A stretch of 25,730 bases of DNA from CAYWKU01 sp964459325 (GTDB lineage Bacteria > RBG-13-61-14 > CAYWKU01). Below are positions 8,208 to 15,554 of this stretch, piece after piece; positions within the stretch are counted from its first letter, which is position 1; the number at the start of each line of letters is the position of its first letter. Made by a program: the position numbers and the translations under genes. The notes under the pieces were generated by a model. It saw only the letters and a program-made list of their open reading frames with translations. It did no database searches and had not been told where the DNA came from. The stretch lies in NCBI GenBank assembly GCA_964459325.1, contig CAYWKU010000046.1, positions 1-25,730 of the forward strand. Direction: 5' to 3'.

Positions 8208-9844
8208 CGGTCACCCCTCACGTAGTCCTGCAACCTGCCGAGGCACTGATACACCGCCTGGTTGATTTCCTCCTGCGCCAACTGGCTGCCGCCCATCACC
8301 GGGGCTTTTCCGGCGAATCTGCCCTGGAGCAGGCCCTGCAGGTAATCGATGGCGACCTCGGGCGGCTCGCCCTTTTCCTCGGCAAGCACCACGGCAGCGC
8401 GTGCGGCGCAGCGTGCGCCCTGGCAAGGCCCCATGCTCAAACGGGTGCGGCGGCGGAGGTCGCTTAAGTTTTCCACCCACTCGTTCCTTATAACGTATCG
8501 GGCTTCGGCCTCCAGCACCGGCTCGCACCTGCACAGGAGCCGCTTGTATGACGGATTTTCGCGGGTAAGCTCGAGCGCCCGGACGGCCCGGGAGCCCTGC
8601 CGGTAAATAAGCCTCCGGACGGCGTGTACCGGGACGTCGTATTGTCGGGCCAGCTCCGCCGAATCGGGCACGTAATCCCCGCCGGGGAGGGGTTCGACGT
8701 GAGTGCGGCATTCGGCCTTTATTCCCAGCTTTTCTGCAACGACGTCGACGGCGTCCTCGCTCATCATCCGGTAGGCCGCCAGTTTCCCGCCGGTAATGGT
8801 CACCAGCCCATCGGCGCCTTCGGAAGCGTGGTCGATGACCTTGTGGTCGCGGCTCAGCTTATCTTCGTTCGGACCCCATTTATAAATGGTGGGGCGTATT
8901 CCCGCCCATGCCCGGAGGATGCGGGCCTTACGGATAACAGGAAAGACGCGGGCTATCCCCTGCATCAGGTACTCGATTTCGTCCTGGAGTATGGGTATGC
9001 GGTCGAGGTCGCCGTAATAATCGTCGTCGGTGGTGCCCACTATGGAGGTGTTTTCGTGAGGTATTACGAATATGTTTCGCCCGTCTATGGCGTCGGTGAC
9101 TATTCCGATGTTGCTGATGCGCCTGTCGAGTGTGAGGTGGACTCCCTTTGCCGGTCGGATTTTTACCGTGGCCCCGGCCAGGTCGGCCAGCCGCGTTCCC
9201 CACGGGCCGCCGGCGTTCATTACCAGCTTCGAGCGTATTTCTTCGTAAGCGCCCGAGCGTTCGTCCCTGACTTTCACCCCGACAACCTTTCCGCCTTCAC
9301 CTCGCAGAAGCTTCAAAACACGGCAGTGATTTCGGATGTCCGCGCCCGCTTCATAAGCCGAAAGGGAATTGGCGGCTGTAAGCCTGAAGGTGTCTATGCC
9401 GTACTCGTCGGTGGTAAGAGCGCCGAGTATTTTCGGGGACAGGCCCGGTTCCAGGCGTCGGGCTTCTTCGGGGGACAGGCGGGTGTGAGGCTTGCCGCGC
9501 TTATGCTCGACGAAGCGGTCGTAAGCCTCGAAGTAGGTCTCCATCGGCTCGGCGATGGCCTTGTTGGGTATTGGCGTCAGGAGCGGTATCCGGAAGAGCA
9601 GGTGAGGGGCGATGCTTTGAATGTAGCCGGAGTCGATGCAGCTCTTTCTGGTGGTGGCGACGTCGTGCATCAGGTATCGGAGTCCGCCGTGAATCATGCC
9701 GCTGCACGCGCCGGTCGCGCCCGATGAGAAGTCGTCCTTCTCCACCAGGAGGGTTTTTATGCCGCGCATGGCGGCGTCGCGAGCTATGCCGGCGCCGTTA
9801 ACGCCGCCGCCTATTACTATCAAGTCGTATTTTTTATTGCTCAA
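8198..9844 (-). CDS. glpA: Anaerobic glycerol-3-phosphate dehydrogenase subunit A
   Basis: This 548-residue protein is the catalytic FAD subunit that converts glycerol-3-phosphate to DHAP. It shows the FAD motif GGGVNGAG (12-19), the GlpA/GlpD signature FSSGATGACSGMIHGGLRYL, and an ITGGKLAAYR block. A C-terminal BFD-like [2Fe-2S] domain has Cys 438 and 440 (CRC) and Cys 474 and 479 (CQGARC), which separates GlpA from aerobic GlpD. The start is TTG 9844, with AAGGAAG about 8 bases upstream and no ATG nearby in frame. It is the first gene of the seven-gene minus-strand operon. A leader of about 200 bases separates it from the best promoter match. Confidence 0.93.
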   Translation of the reverse strand: MSNKKYDLIVIGGGVNGAGIARDAAMRGIKTLLVEKDDFSSGATGACSGMIHGGLRYLMHDVATTRKSCIDSGYIQSIAPHLLFRIPLLTPIPNKAIAEPMETYFEAYDRFVEHKRGKPHTRLSPEEARRLEPGLSPKILGALTTDEYGIDTFRLTAANSLSAYEAGADIRNHCRVLKLLRGEGGKVVGVKVRDERSGAYEEIRSKLVMNAGGPWGTRLADLAGATVKIRPAKGVHLTLDRRISNIGIVTDAIDGRNIFVIPHENTSIVGTTDDDYYGDLDRIPILQDEIEYLMQGIARVFPVIRKARILRAWAGIRPTIYKWGPNEDKLSRDHKVIDHASEGADGLVTITGGKLAAYRMMSEDAVDVVAEKLGIKAECRTHVEPLPGGDYVPDSAELARQYDVPVHAVRRLIYRQGSRAVRALELTRENPSYKRLLCRCEPVLEAEARYVIRNEWVENLSDLRRRTRLSMGPCQGARCAARAAVVLAEEKGEPPEVAIDYLQGLLQGRFAGKAPVMGGSQLAQEEINQAVYQCLGRLQDYVRGDRCR

Positions 9845-9870
9845 TTGGTTGCTTCCTTAGCCGTAGCGGC

Positions 9871-9888
9871 CCATATCCGTTGATATGG
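9871..9888. promoter_or_regulatory. Inverted repeat in the glpA leader
   Basis: CCATATC at 9871-9877 and GATATGG at 9882-9888 pair perfectly around a 4-base loop. The repeat ends 27 bases before the glpA TTG start. It could be an operator or an mRNA stem near the ribosome-binding site. No regulator gene is nearby, so its role is unknown. Confidence 0.4.
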
Positions 9889-9937
9889 AAAAGTGGCAGG
9901 CCCGTCCGGGCGCCGCTATCATATCCAGTGAAACGCA

Positions 9938-9961
9938 CGACAAGAGTGTCGCGCCTACCAT
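9938..9961 (-). repeat. Half copy of the 77-base palindromic element
   Basis: Read on the minus strand, these 24 bases match the start of the elements at 16875 and 17015 (ATGGTAGGC followed by the GACACTCTTGTC hairpin) with one mismatch. Only the first hairpin is kept. It lies in the glpA leader, so it would be transcribed with the operon. Confidence 0.7.
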
Positions 9962-10044
9962 CATGTATTCAGCACCGGGTGTTTTTCCATCCCAACTTGT
10001 CTTGCCTGCATGCGAAGCACATTCGCACAACAGACTGATTACTT

Positions 10045-10073
10045 ATCTTACGACCGGTGCTGACGGTTGTCAA
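10045..10073 (-). promoter_or_regulatory. Candidate sigma70 promoter for the glpAB-FAD-FeS operon
   Basis: On the minus strand a perfect TTGACA is followed after 17 bases by TAAGAT (4 of 6 matches). Transcription from here would leave a leader of roughly 200 bases before the glpA TTG start. It faces away from the promoter at 10100-10128, with 26 bases between the two -35 boxes. Confidence 0.5.
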
Positions 10074-10099
10074 CAAACTCGGGGAGTTATCCTGTCAGG

Positions 10100-10128
10100 T
10101 TGAACTTCAATTCCAGGGGGAATATTAT
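10100..10128 (+). promoter_or_regulatory. Candidate sigma70 promoter for the DUF6485 gene
   Basis: TTGAAC and TATTAT are separated by exactly 17 bases, with 4 of 6 and 5 of 6 consensus matches. The -10 box ends 35 bases before the ATG at 10164. Confidence 0.55.
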
Positions 10129-10163
10129 CATGGCATCCGATACATTGCATGGAGGTTGTGAAT

Positions 10164-10361
10164 ATGGCCGAGACGTGTAACCGGGAAGAGCTGGAGCAGG
10201 ATTGCAACTGCACTTACCCCAATTGCCCGCGCAAGGGCAAATGCTGTGAATGTATAAAGTATCACCGGAAAATGGGCGAGTTTCCCGCCTGTTTCTTCAC
10301 TCCCGAGGGGGAGAAGACTTACGACCGGAGCTGGTCGGCACTGAAAAAGTATCACATATAA
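10164..10361 (+). CDS. Small Cys-rich DUF6485 family protein
   Basis: This 65-residue cytosolic protein has eight Cys. The arrangement is CNC, then CTYPNCPRKGKCCEC, then a KYHRKMGEFPACFF block and a C-terminal YDRSW. This pattern matches the DUF6485 family as I know it. The clustered Cys suggest a zinc or iron-sulfur site, but no function is established. ATG 10164 is chosen because GGAGG at 10151-10155 lies 8 bases upstream; the in-frame ATG at 10149 has no such site. It is a single-gene unit with its own promoter, convergent with purC and divergent from glpA. Confidence 0.85.
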   Translation: MAETCNREELEQDCNCTYPNCPRKGKCCECIKYHRKMGEFPACFFTPEGEKTYDRSWSALKKYHI

Positions 10362-10374
10362 ACAGGGATAAACA

Positions 10375-10398
10375 GACAAGGGGCTTAAGCCCCTTGTC
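10375..10398. terminator. Perfect 24-base palindrome, possible bidirectional terminator
   Basis: The 12-base arm GACAAGGGGCTT is followed directly by its exact reverse complement. It lies 13 bases after the DUF6485 stop and 18 bases beyond the purC stop, between convergent genes, which is where a shared terminator is expected. There is no clear T-run on either side. It may instead belong to the genome's intergenic hairpin repeats. Confidence 0.5.
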
Positions 10399-10416
10399 CG
10401 CCAACAGTCGCCGTTT

Positions 10417-11154
10417 TCAGCATGCGTCGGGGCCGAACTTCTTTTCCATGATGCCTCGCACGCGGTTCCATATTTCCTGGTAGGCGTCCTCGACCTTACC
10501 CAGGTCCCGGCGGAAGCGGTCCTTGTCCAGCTTCTCCTGAGTTTTCGCGTCCCAGAAGCGGCAGGTGTCGGGGCTGATTTCGTCCCCGAGAAGCAGCCTC
10601 TTTTTGTGGATGCCGAACTCCAGTTTAAAGTCCACCAGTTCCACTCCCACGCGCTTGAAGAATTTTCTCAGAACTTTGTTTATCTCCACCGAATGGGACT
10701 TGATTTTTTCGATTTTTGACGATGTGGTCAATCCCATCGCCGCGATGTGGTATTCGTTTATCATGGGGTCGCCCAACTCGTCGGACTTGTAGCAGAACTC
10801 GAGCACCGTCTTTTTGAGCTTCGTTCCTTCTTCCAGCCCCAGCCTTTTCGATATGCTGCCCGCCGCGATGTTGCGCACTATTACCTCCACCGGCACTATA
10901 TCGAGCTTTTTTACCAGCATGTCCCGTGGCCCGAGCAACTCGACGAAGTGAGTGGGAACTCCGAACTCCTTGAGCGTCATGAAAAGGAGGGCGCTGAGCT
11001 TGTTGTTCACTTCCCCCTTCCCGACAATTTGGCCCTTTTTCTTGCCGTCGAAAGCGGTGGCGTCGTCCTTGAAGTGCTGGATAAGCAGGTTGGGGTCGTC
11101 GGTGGCGTAAACCTGTTTGGCTTTACCTTCGTAAAGGAGCTTTTTCTTTTTCAT
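10417..11154 (-). CDS. purC: Phosphoribosylaminoimidazole-succinocarboxamide (SAICAR) synthase
   Basis: The 245-residue enzyme joins CAIR and aspartate with ATP in de novo purine synthesis. Visible family blocks are the N-terminal LLYEGKAKQVYAT, the signature IVPVEVIVRNIAAGS, and LVDFKLEFG in the C-terminal half. The length is typical of the bacterial single-domain enzyme. ATG 11154 overlaps the purB stop as ATGA, so the two are translationally coupled. The gene makes the substrate used by neighbouring PurB; PurE, which makes CAIR, is encoded separately at 17188. Confidence 0.96.
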   Translation of the reverse strand: MKKKKLLYEGKAKQVYATDDPNLLIQHFKDDATAFDGKKKGQIVGKGEVNNKLSALLFMTLKEFGVPTHFVELLGPRDMLVKKLDIVPVEVIVRNIAAGSISKRLGLEEGTKLKKTVLEFCYKSDELGDPMINEYHIAAMGLTTSSKIEKIKSHSVEINKVLRKFFKRVGVELVDFKLEFGIHKKRLLLGDEISPDTCRFWDAKTQEKLDKDRFRRDLGKVEDAYQEIWNRVRGIMEKKFGPDAC

Positions 11155-12497
11155 TTCTTCTCACCCTTTCCGGAGGATTTTTTCCGCTTTTTGGTTGGCG
11201 ATTTAACGGCCCGGTCCACTATTTTCCCCGCATGCTCCAGGTGATGCTCGATGCTGAAGCATTCGTCAAGGTCCCCGGCGCTCAAATGTTTTTTAGCTTC
11301 CTTATCATTTTCCAGTTCCCTGCGGAAGTCCGTATCGGGGTTATCCCAGGTTTTCATGGCGTTTTTCTGGACTATAGCATAAGCCTCATCGCGGTTCAGC
11401 CCTTTCTGAGTGAGCTTGAGCAGCACCGCTTCGCTGTATATCAGCCCCCGGGTAAGCTCGAGGTTGCGCTTCATGTTTTCGGGATAAACCGCCAGGTTTT
11501 CCATAATGGAGGTCAGTCTTGCGAGCATGTAATCCAGCATTATGGTGGAGTCGGGCGCGATAATCCTCTCGACGCTGGAGTGGCTTATATCCCGCTGGTG
11601 CCACAGTGCCACGTTTTCCATGGCCGCATCGGCGTTTGCCCGGAGCAGGCGAGCGCAGCCGGTGAGGTTTTCGAGGCCCACGGGGTTGCGCTTGTGAGGC
11701 ATGGCGCTGGAGCCTTTCTGGCCCTTCGCGAAACCCTCTTCGACCTCCCGCACTTCGGTCCTTTGCAAGTGCCGGATTTCGACGGCTATTCTTTCCACCG
11801 CCGCGCCGGTTATGGCAATTGCCGAGAAATACTCGGCATGACGGTCGCGCGGCACCACCTGGGTGCTAACCGGCTCCGGTTTGAGGCCGAGCTTTTTCAT
11901 CGCCAGCGCTTCGGCTTTCGGGGGAATGTTCCCGTATACTCCCACCACGCCGGAGAGTTTTCCGCAGGCGATTTCTCCTTTGGCTCTTTTTATCCGATGC
12001 GCGCATCGCTCCAGCTCACAGAACCATGAAGCCAGAACGACGCCGAAAGTGATGGGCTCGGCATGTACGCCGTGTGAGCGGCCTATCATGGGGGTGTCCC
12101 GGTGCTTCTTCGCAAGGTGGGCTGTCGCCTTACCGAGCTTTTTTATGTCGTCCAATAATATATCCGCCGCTTGGGCAAGCGCCAGGGCAAACGCGGTGTC
12201 CAGCACGTCGGAGCTGGTCATCCCGTAATGGAACCACCGGGCGCCTTCGTCCCCGATTGTTTCCCCCACCGCCTGCACGAAGGCCGCCACGTCGTGACGG
12301 GTAACGCTTTCTATTTCCTCGACCCTGGCCGGATTGACTTTCGCCTTTTTCCGGATGGTCTCGACCGTTTTTCCGGGCACTATCCCAACTTGGGCCAGGG
12401 CCTCGCATGCGGCCAACTCGACTTTGAGCCAGCGCTCGTACTTGGCCTCCTCCGTCCAGAGGGCGCCCATTTTTTCCCTGGTGTATCTCGGTATCAT
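11151..12497 (-). CDS. purB: Adenylosuccinate lyase
   Basis: The 448-residue enzyme removes fumarate from SAICAR and adenylosuccinate. The fumarate-lyase signature KGSSAMPHKRNP is at 261-272 and the catalytic-His segment GRSHGVHAEP at 139-148. ATG 12497 gives the standard N-terminus (IPRYTREKMGALWTEEAKYERW, here MIPRY onward) and lies 11 bases after the stop of the MBL gene; an in-frame ATG at 12599 would add 34 unrelated residues. The last 16 residues are unusually rich in Lys and Ser (TKKRKKSSGKGEKK), an appendage beyond the catalytic fold. It is co-transcribed with purC. Confidence 0.95.
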   Translation of the reverse strand: MIPRYTREKMGALWTEEAKYERWLKVELAACEALAQVGIVPGKTVETIRKKAKVNPARVEEIESVTRHDVAAFVQAVGETIGDEGARWFHYGMTSSDVLDTAFALALAQAADILLDDIKKLGKATAHLAKKHRDTPMIGRSHGVHAEPITFGVVLASWFCELERCAHRIKRAKGEIACGKLSGVVGVYGNIPPKAEALAMKKLGLKPEPVSTQVVPRDRHAEYFSAIAITGAAVERIAVEIRHLQRTEVREVEEGFAKGQKGSSAMPHKRNPVGLENLTGCARLLRANADAAMENVALWHQRDISHSSVERIIAPDSTIMLDYMLARLTSIMENLAVYPENMKRNLELTRGLIYSEAVLLKLTQKGLNRDEAYAIVQKNAMKTWDNPDTDFRRELENDKEAKKHLSAGDLDECFSIEHHLEHAGKIVDRAVKSPTKKRKKSSGKGEKK

Positions 12498-12508
12498 GAT
12501 GGGTAAAG

Positions 12509-13279
12509 CTACTTCAGGATTACCGGTTGCGCAATATCGTCCTGCCCGGCCATGATGATTTCCGCTGAAGATTTTCCGTTGAGAGCATCCATTGCGCATT
12601 CCCGGGCCAGGTTCGGGGTGTTGTTCCGCTCGCTCAGGTGAGCCAGCACCACCGCTTTGAGGTTTGCGTGATTCATCTCGCCCAGAAGCTCCGCCATCTG
12701 CCGGTTGCTCAGATGGCCGTGGTTTCGGCGGATACGGTCTTTAACGTGCCATGGGTAGGGGCCGTTTATCAGCATTTCCGGGTCGTGGTTGCTTTCGAGA
12801 ACGAGCGCGTCGGCGTACTCCATCTTCCTGCGGATAAGCTCGGTGGCTCTGCCCAAATCGGTGGCCATGACAATTCTTCGGCCCCTGTATTCCAGAATCA
12901 AACCCACCGGGTCGGCGGAGTCGTGGGGAAGAGGGAAGGGAAGAAGCCGCAGTTCGCCAATATCGAAACAGGTTCCGGTTTTGAAAGTGTTTATGGGCCC
13001 GCAAGTTCGAGAACTTTCGGGAATGGCCGATAAGGCGCCGGAATTTGCGAATATCGGCGTGCCGTACTTTTTACGCCATACCCTCAAGCCCCGGACGTGG
13101 TCGGAATGCTCATGGGTAATCACCAGAGCGTCGATGGATTCGGGGTCGACGCCGATGGCCGAAAGCCGCCGGCACAGCATGGCGGTGCTCAGGCCGTGGT
13201 CTATAATAACCCTCGCGTCGCCCGCTTCGACGTATGCGGAGTTGCCCTTGCTCCCCGATGCCAGCACGCGCAGAATCAA
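12509..13279 (-). CDS. MBL-fold metallo-hydrolase, YycJ/WalJ-like
   Basis: This 256-residue cytosolic protein has the metallo-beta-lactamase metal motif THEHSDH at 55-61. The N-terminal VLASGSKGNSAYVEAG is characteristic of the YycJ/WalJ subgroup, and the later LAHLSERNNTP carries another metal His. Members are believed to be nucleases or phosphodiesterases, but the substrate here is unknown. The start is TTG 13279, with GGGG about 9 bases upstream and no better ATG. It is first in an operon with purB and purC, and a candidate promoter lies at 13336-13364. Confidence 0.88.
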   Translation of the reverse strand: MILRVLASGSKGNSAYVEAGDARVIIDHGLSTAMLCRRLSAIGVDPESIDALVITHEHSDHVRGLRVWRKKYGTPIFANSGALSAIPESSRTCGPINTFKTGTCFDIGELRLLPFPLPHDSADPVGLILEYRGRRIVMATDLGRATELIRRKMEYADALVLESNHDPEMLINGPYPWHVKDRIRRNHGHLSNRQMAELLGEMNHANLKAVVLAHLSERNNTPNLARECAMDALNGKSSAEIIMAGQDDIAQPVILK

Positions 13280-13319
13280 CTCAAAAGCCCCAATATGTTG
13301 TGTACATTCTCATTTTAGG

Positions 13320-13332
13320 CCACAATTTGTGG
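13320..13332. promoter_or_regulatory. Operator-like palindrome next to the MBL-purBC promoter
   Basis: CCACAA and TTGTGG flank a single central base. The palindrome begins 3 bases downstream of the candidate -10 box, so it would cover the transcription start. This is a classic repressor position, but no repressor is identified. Confidence 0.35.
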
Positions 13333-13335
13333 GGA

Positions 13336-13364
13336 AGTATAGCAGACATACAAAGGAAGAGCAA
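13336..13364 (-). promoter_or_regulatory. Candidate promoter for MBL-purB-purC
   Basis: On the minus strand TTGCTC is followed after 17 bases by TATACT (5 of 6 matches). The -10 box lies 56 bases upstream of the TTG start at 13279. The -35 match is weak. Confidence 0.4.
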
Positions 13365-13416
13365 GGGAGAATTCAAATTTATGGAAAGCAGGGGAAGGAT
13401 GAGTTTAATTTTCAGG

Positions 13417-15009
13417 TCATTTGGAATAGCCCAGGCTGCGGAGTTCTTTTTTCTTTTCCTCGGAGAGCTGTTTTTGAGGTTCATCCCCGGCGGGTTGGCG
13501 AAATTCATGTTCTTGTTCAAATTGCAGTAATTTTTTAAACATGGCTTCTGTTATCTGTTGCTGTTCGGAAGAAACGTCATCCTGCTCATAAGGGTCTTTT
13601 GCAGTGTTATAAAGTTCACCGCCTTCTTCGCCTTTATCATACAGCACATAATTTTCGCATCTTAAAGATTTGTGATAGGTATCGTGATGCCACGGTTCTT
13701 CACTGAACGCGGGCCGCGAATCGTTGTCTTTGTATATTGTCTTCAGTAGACTGACTCCCCCGACTTGCGCGGGTTTTGAAATACCTGCCAGTTCCAGCAG
13801 CGTAGGCGCAATATCGATAAGACGAACCCTGCTTTTTACCACCTTTCCCGCCGGCAATTTTCGGGGGTAAAATATAATCAACGGTACCCGGAGCGTTTCC
13901 ACGTAGAGTTTACTGTGCAGGAAATCCCCGTGTTCCATGAATTCTTCGCCGTGGTCGGAAGTTATTATCAATACCGTGTTGTCCATCAACCCTTCGCGGA
14001 TAAGTTGCGAAATAAATACCCGCAGAACATCGTCGGTGTATCGAATATTCGCATCGTACAGCGCTTTCAAGTGACGAATGTCCCGGGAACTGAACACTTC
14101 GGGATTTATTTTGTGGTCTTCGCCGTGTTGTTCGTATCCTTTTCCCCAAAAGGCGCGGTGCATGTTGATTTTTTTCCTCGACATTTCCCGGAATAATGCG
14201 GACAATTCGCTTATTATCGGCCCCTCATAGCCGGGGTCGAACAATTTCGCATAATTTCCGGGAACACTATAAGGGCTATGCATCTGATAAGTATGGATAA
14301 ACAGGAAACAAGGACTTTCGTCCTTTTCATTAAACCATTTGTATGGGAAAATAAGTTTTTTCGTTGAGATAAATCTGAGGTAATTATCCTTGTATATTTC
14401 AAATCCCCGTCCGAAGCCGTGCTCGGCTGACATTTGACCTCCCCCCGTCCATGCCGCCGTCCGGTATCCGCCGCTTTTGAGCCAACGGGGGAGGGTACCG
14501 TTTTCCCGGCTCAAAGGGTACGAGGAGGTGTGGGCTTTATTGTAGTGCGCACCGTGGGAAGATGGATACAACCCCGTAAATATGGTCATGTGAGACGGAA
14601 GGGTGCGCGGGGATTGGCTGAACACCCGCTCGAACCGCACCCCCTTTCCGGCGAGTTTATCCATATAAGGAGAAGTGTACCGGTGATGGCCGTATGAGCT
14701 GAGCCTGTCGGAGCGGAGGGTGTCCAGTGAAATAAGGAGCAGGTCAGGTTTTTCGTGGGGCTTTTCCTGATTTTGCGCCCATTCCGAGAAACGTTCGAGA
14801 AGCTCAAAATGGGACAGTTCGGAACAATTACTCGCCTGACAGAACTGTTTGAACGATTGCTTACTTGCGCCTTTTCCGATTAAAAAGCGTAACGCCACCA
14901 TTGCGAAAACCGATACCAGAATAATAACCAGCGCCGGCAGCAGTAGTGATTTGGGTCTTGTAATTTTCAATTCATTCTTCCGTCCGTATTTCCCGTTACT
15001 TTCCTCCAT
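13417..15009 (-). CDS. Membrane-anchored sulfatase/alkaline-phosphatase superfamily enzyme
   Basis: The 530-residue protein has an N-terminal anchor (about 21-43) and a large extracytoplasmic sulfatase domain. Metal-site motifs are visible: SLDTLRSDRL (Asp 96) and TSDHGEEF, followed by HGDFLHSK. At the nucleophile position, where sulfatases carry CxPxR ten residues before the TG pair, this protein has TLPSH (136-140). Thr therefore replaces the Cys/Ser that becomes formylglycine, as in phosphoethanolamine transferases. A sulfate ester need not be the substrate. Sampled stretches have much lower GC than neighbours (one 60-base stretch about one third), hinting at transfer. ATG 15009 overlaps the DUF35 gene by 14 bases. 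A TTG at 14967 with GGAAG upstream is an alternative start. Confidence 0.82.
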   Translation of the reverse strand: MEESNGKYGRKNELKITRPKSLLLPALVIILVSVFAMVALRFLIGKGASKQSFKQFCQASNCSELSHFELLERFSEWAQNQEKPHEKPDLLLISLDTLRSDRLSSYGHHRYTSPYMDKLAGKGVRFERVFSQSPRTLPSHMTIFTGLYPSSHGAHYNKAHTSSYPLSRENGTLPRWLKSGGYRTAAWTGGGQMSAEHGFGRGFEIYKDNYLRFISTKKLIFPYKWFNEKDESPCFLFIHTYQMHSPYSVPGNYAKLFDPGYEGPIISELSALFREMSRKKINMHRAFWGKGYEQHGEDHKINPEVFSSRDIRHLKALYDANIRYTDDVLRVFISQLIREGLMDNTVLIITSDHGEEFMEHGDFLHSKLYVETLRVPLIIFYPRKLPAGKVVKSRVRLIDIAPTLLELAGISKPAQVGGVSLLKTIYKDNDSRPAFSEEPWHHDTYHKSLRCENYVLYDKGEEGGELYNTAKDPYEQDDVSSEQQQITEAMFKKLLQFEQEHEFRQPAGDEPQKQLSEEKKKELRSLGYSK

Positions 15010-15550
15010 CCGGCACGAAGTAGAAATCGGTAATCATGCCCAGCCTCAGCTCGCGGAAGGCCGCCTTCACGCGCATGCCGATGTCCGCTTTCGAGACGTC
15101 GTCCATTTCCACGTTGTTGAGTATGTATCCGTCGGAGCCGTCCAGCTTGATGAGCGCCACCAGGAAGGGCGCCTTTTCGATGAACTCGCTGTTGGTAAAG
15201 TGCTGCACTGTGTAAGTGCTCACTTCGCCGGTTCCGGGAAGCTCCACCCATTCGATATCCCCGTAGCACAACGAGCAGAAGGGGCGCGGAGGCATGCTGG
15301 TGTAGCCGCAGGATGCGCATTTGGTGGCGAACAGTTTTTGGTTGTCGCGCAGCTCCCGGAAGAACCGGCTCAGGCCGCCGTAGCTGAACTTGTACGTAAT
15401 ACCCATGTGGTAAGGAATCTGCAGCGGGTCGGTAACGCTTTCCTCGCCGTCCAGGTCGGGGCCGAACTCCCTTTCCAGGTACTCCTTCGGAATTCCCCAC
15501 TTTTGGGAGTTGTAACCCATCCATTCCTGTTTTTTGGGATGCTTGCCCAT
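14996..15550 (-). CDS. DUF35 zinc-ribbon/OB-fold protein, partner of the thiolase-like protein
   Basis: This is a 184-residue two-part protein. A rubredoxin-like zinc ribbon has Cys 78, 81, 92 and 95 (CASCGYTS, then CSLC), and an OB-fold containing GTGEVSTYTVQHF follows. DUF35 proteins bind acyl-CoA and pair with thiolase-like enzymes; ChsH2 with the aldolase Ltp2 in steroid breakdown is the best-known case. A basic N-terminal extension of about 75 residues precedes the ribbon. ATG 15550 starts 4 bases after the thiolase-like stop, and the GGGAGG ribosome site sits inside the end of that gene, so the pair is co-expressed. Confidence 0.88.
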   Translation of the reverse strand: MGKHPKKQEWMGYNSQKWGIPKEYLEREFGPDLDGEESVTDPLQIPYHMGITYKFSYGGLSRFFRELRDNQKLFATKCASCGYTSMPPRPFCSLCYGDIEWVELPGTGEVSTYTVQHFTNSEFIEKAPFLVALIKLDGSDGYILNNVEMDDVSKADIGMRVKAAFRELRLGMITDFYFVPDGGK

Positions 15551-15554
15551 CGGT

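Larger units (their letters stand above)
9845..10163. other. Divergent intergenic region between glpA and the DUF6485 gene
   Basis: This 319-base gap has no credible gene. It holds two back-to-back promoter candidates (minus strand at 10045-10073, plus strand at 10100-10128), a half copy of the dispersed palindromic repeat at 9938-9961, and a small inverted repeat at 9871-9888 just upstream of glpA. A 72-codon open frame across 9885-10103 runs through the repeat and is not believed. Confidence 0.6.

Noticed and set aside
8624..9727. Long plus-strand open frame of 367 codons opposite glpA
   Set aside because: It is antisense to a gene with clear FAD and Fe-S motifs; its translation shows no domain, and such long antisense frames are expected in GC-rich DNA.
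9885..10103. Plus-strand 72-codon open frame between glpA and DUF6485
   Set aside because: It runs through the dispersed palindrome and the divergent promoters, has no ribosome site, and resembles no family.
13234..13538. Small open frames in the gap between the sulfatase and MBL genes
   Set aside because: They overlap the ends of both genes and the promoter candidate, and none has a motif or good ribosome site.
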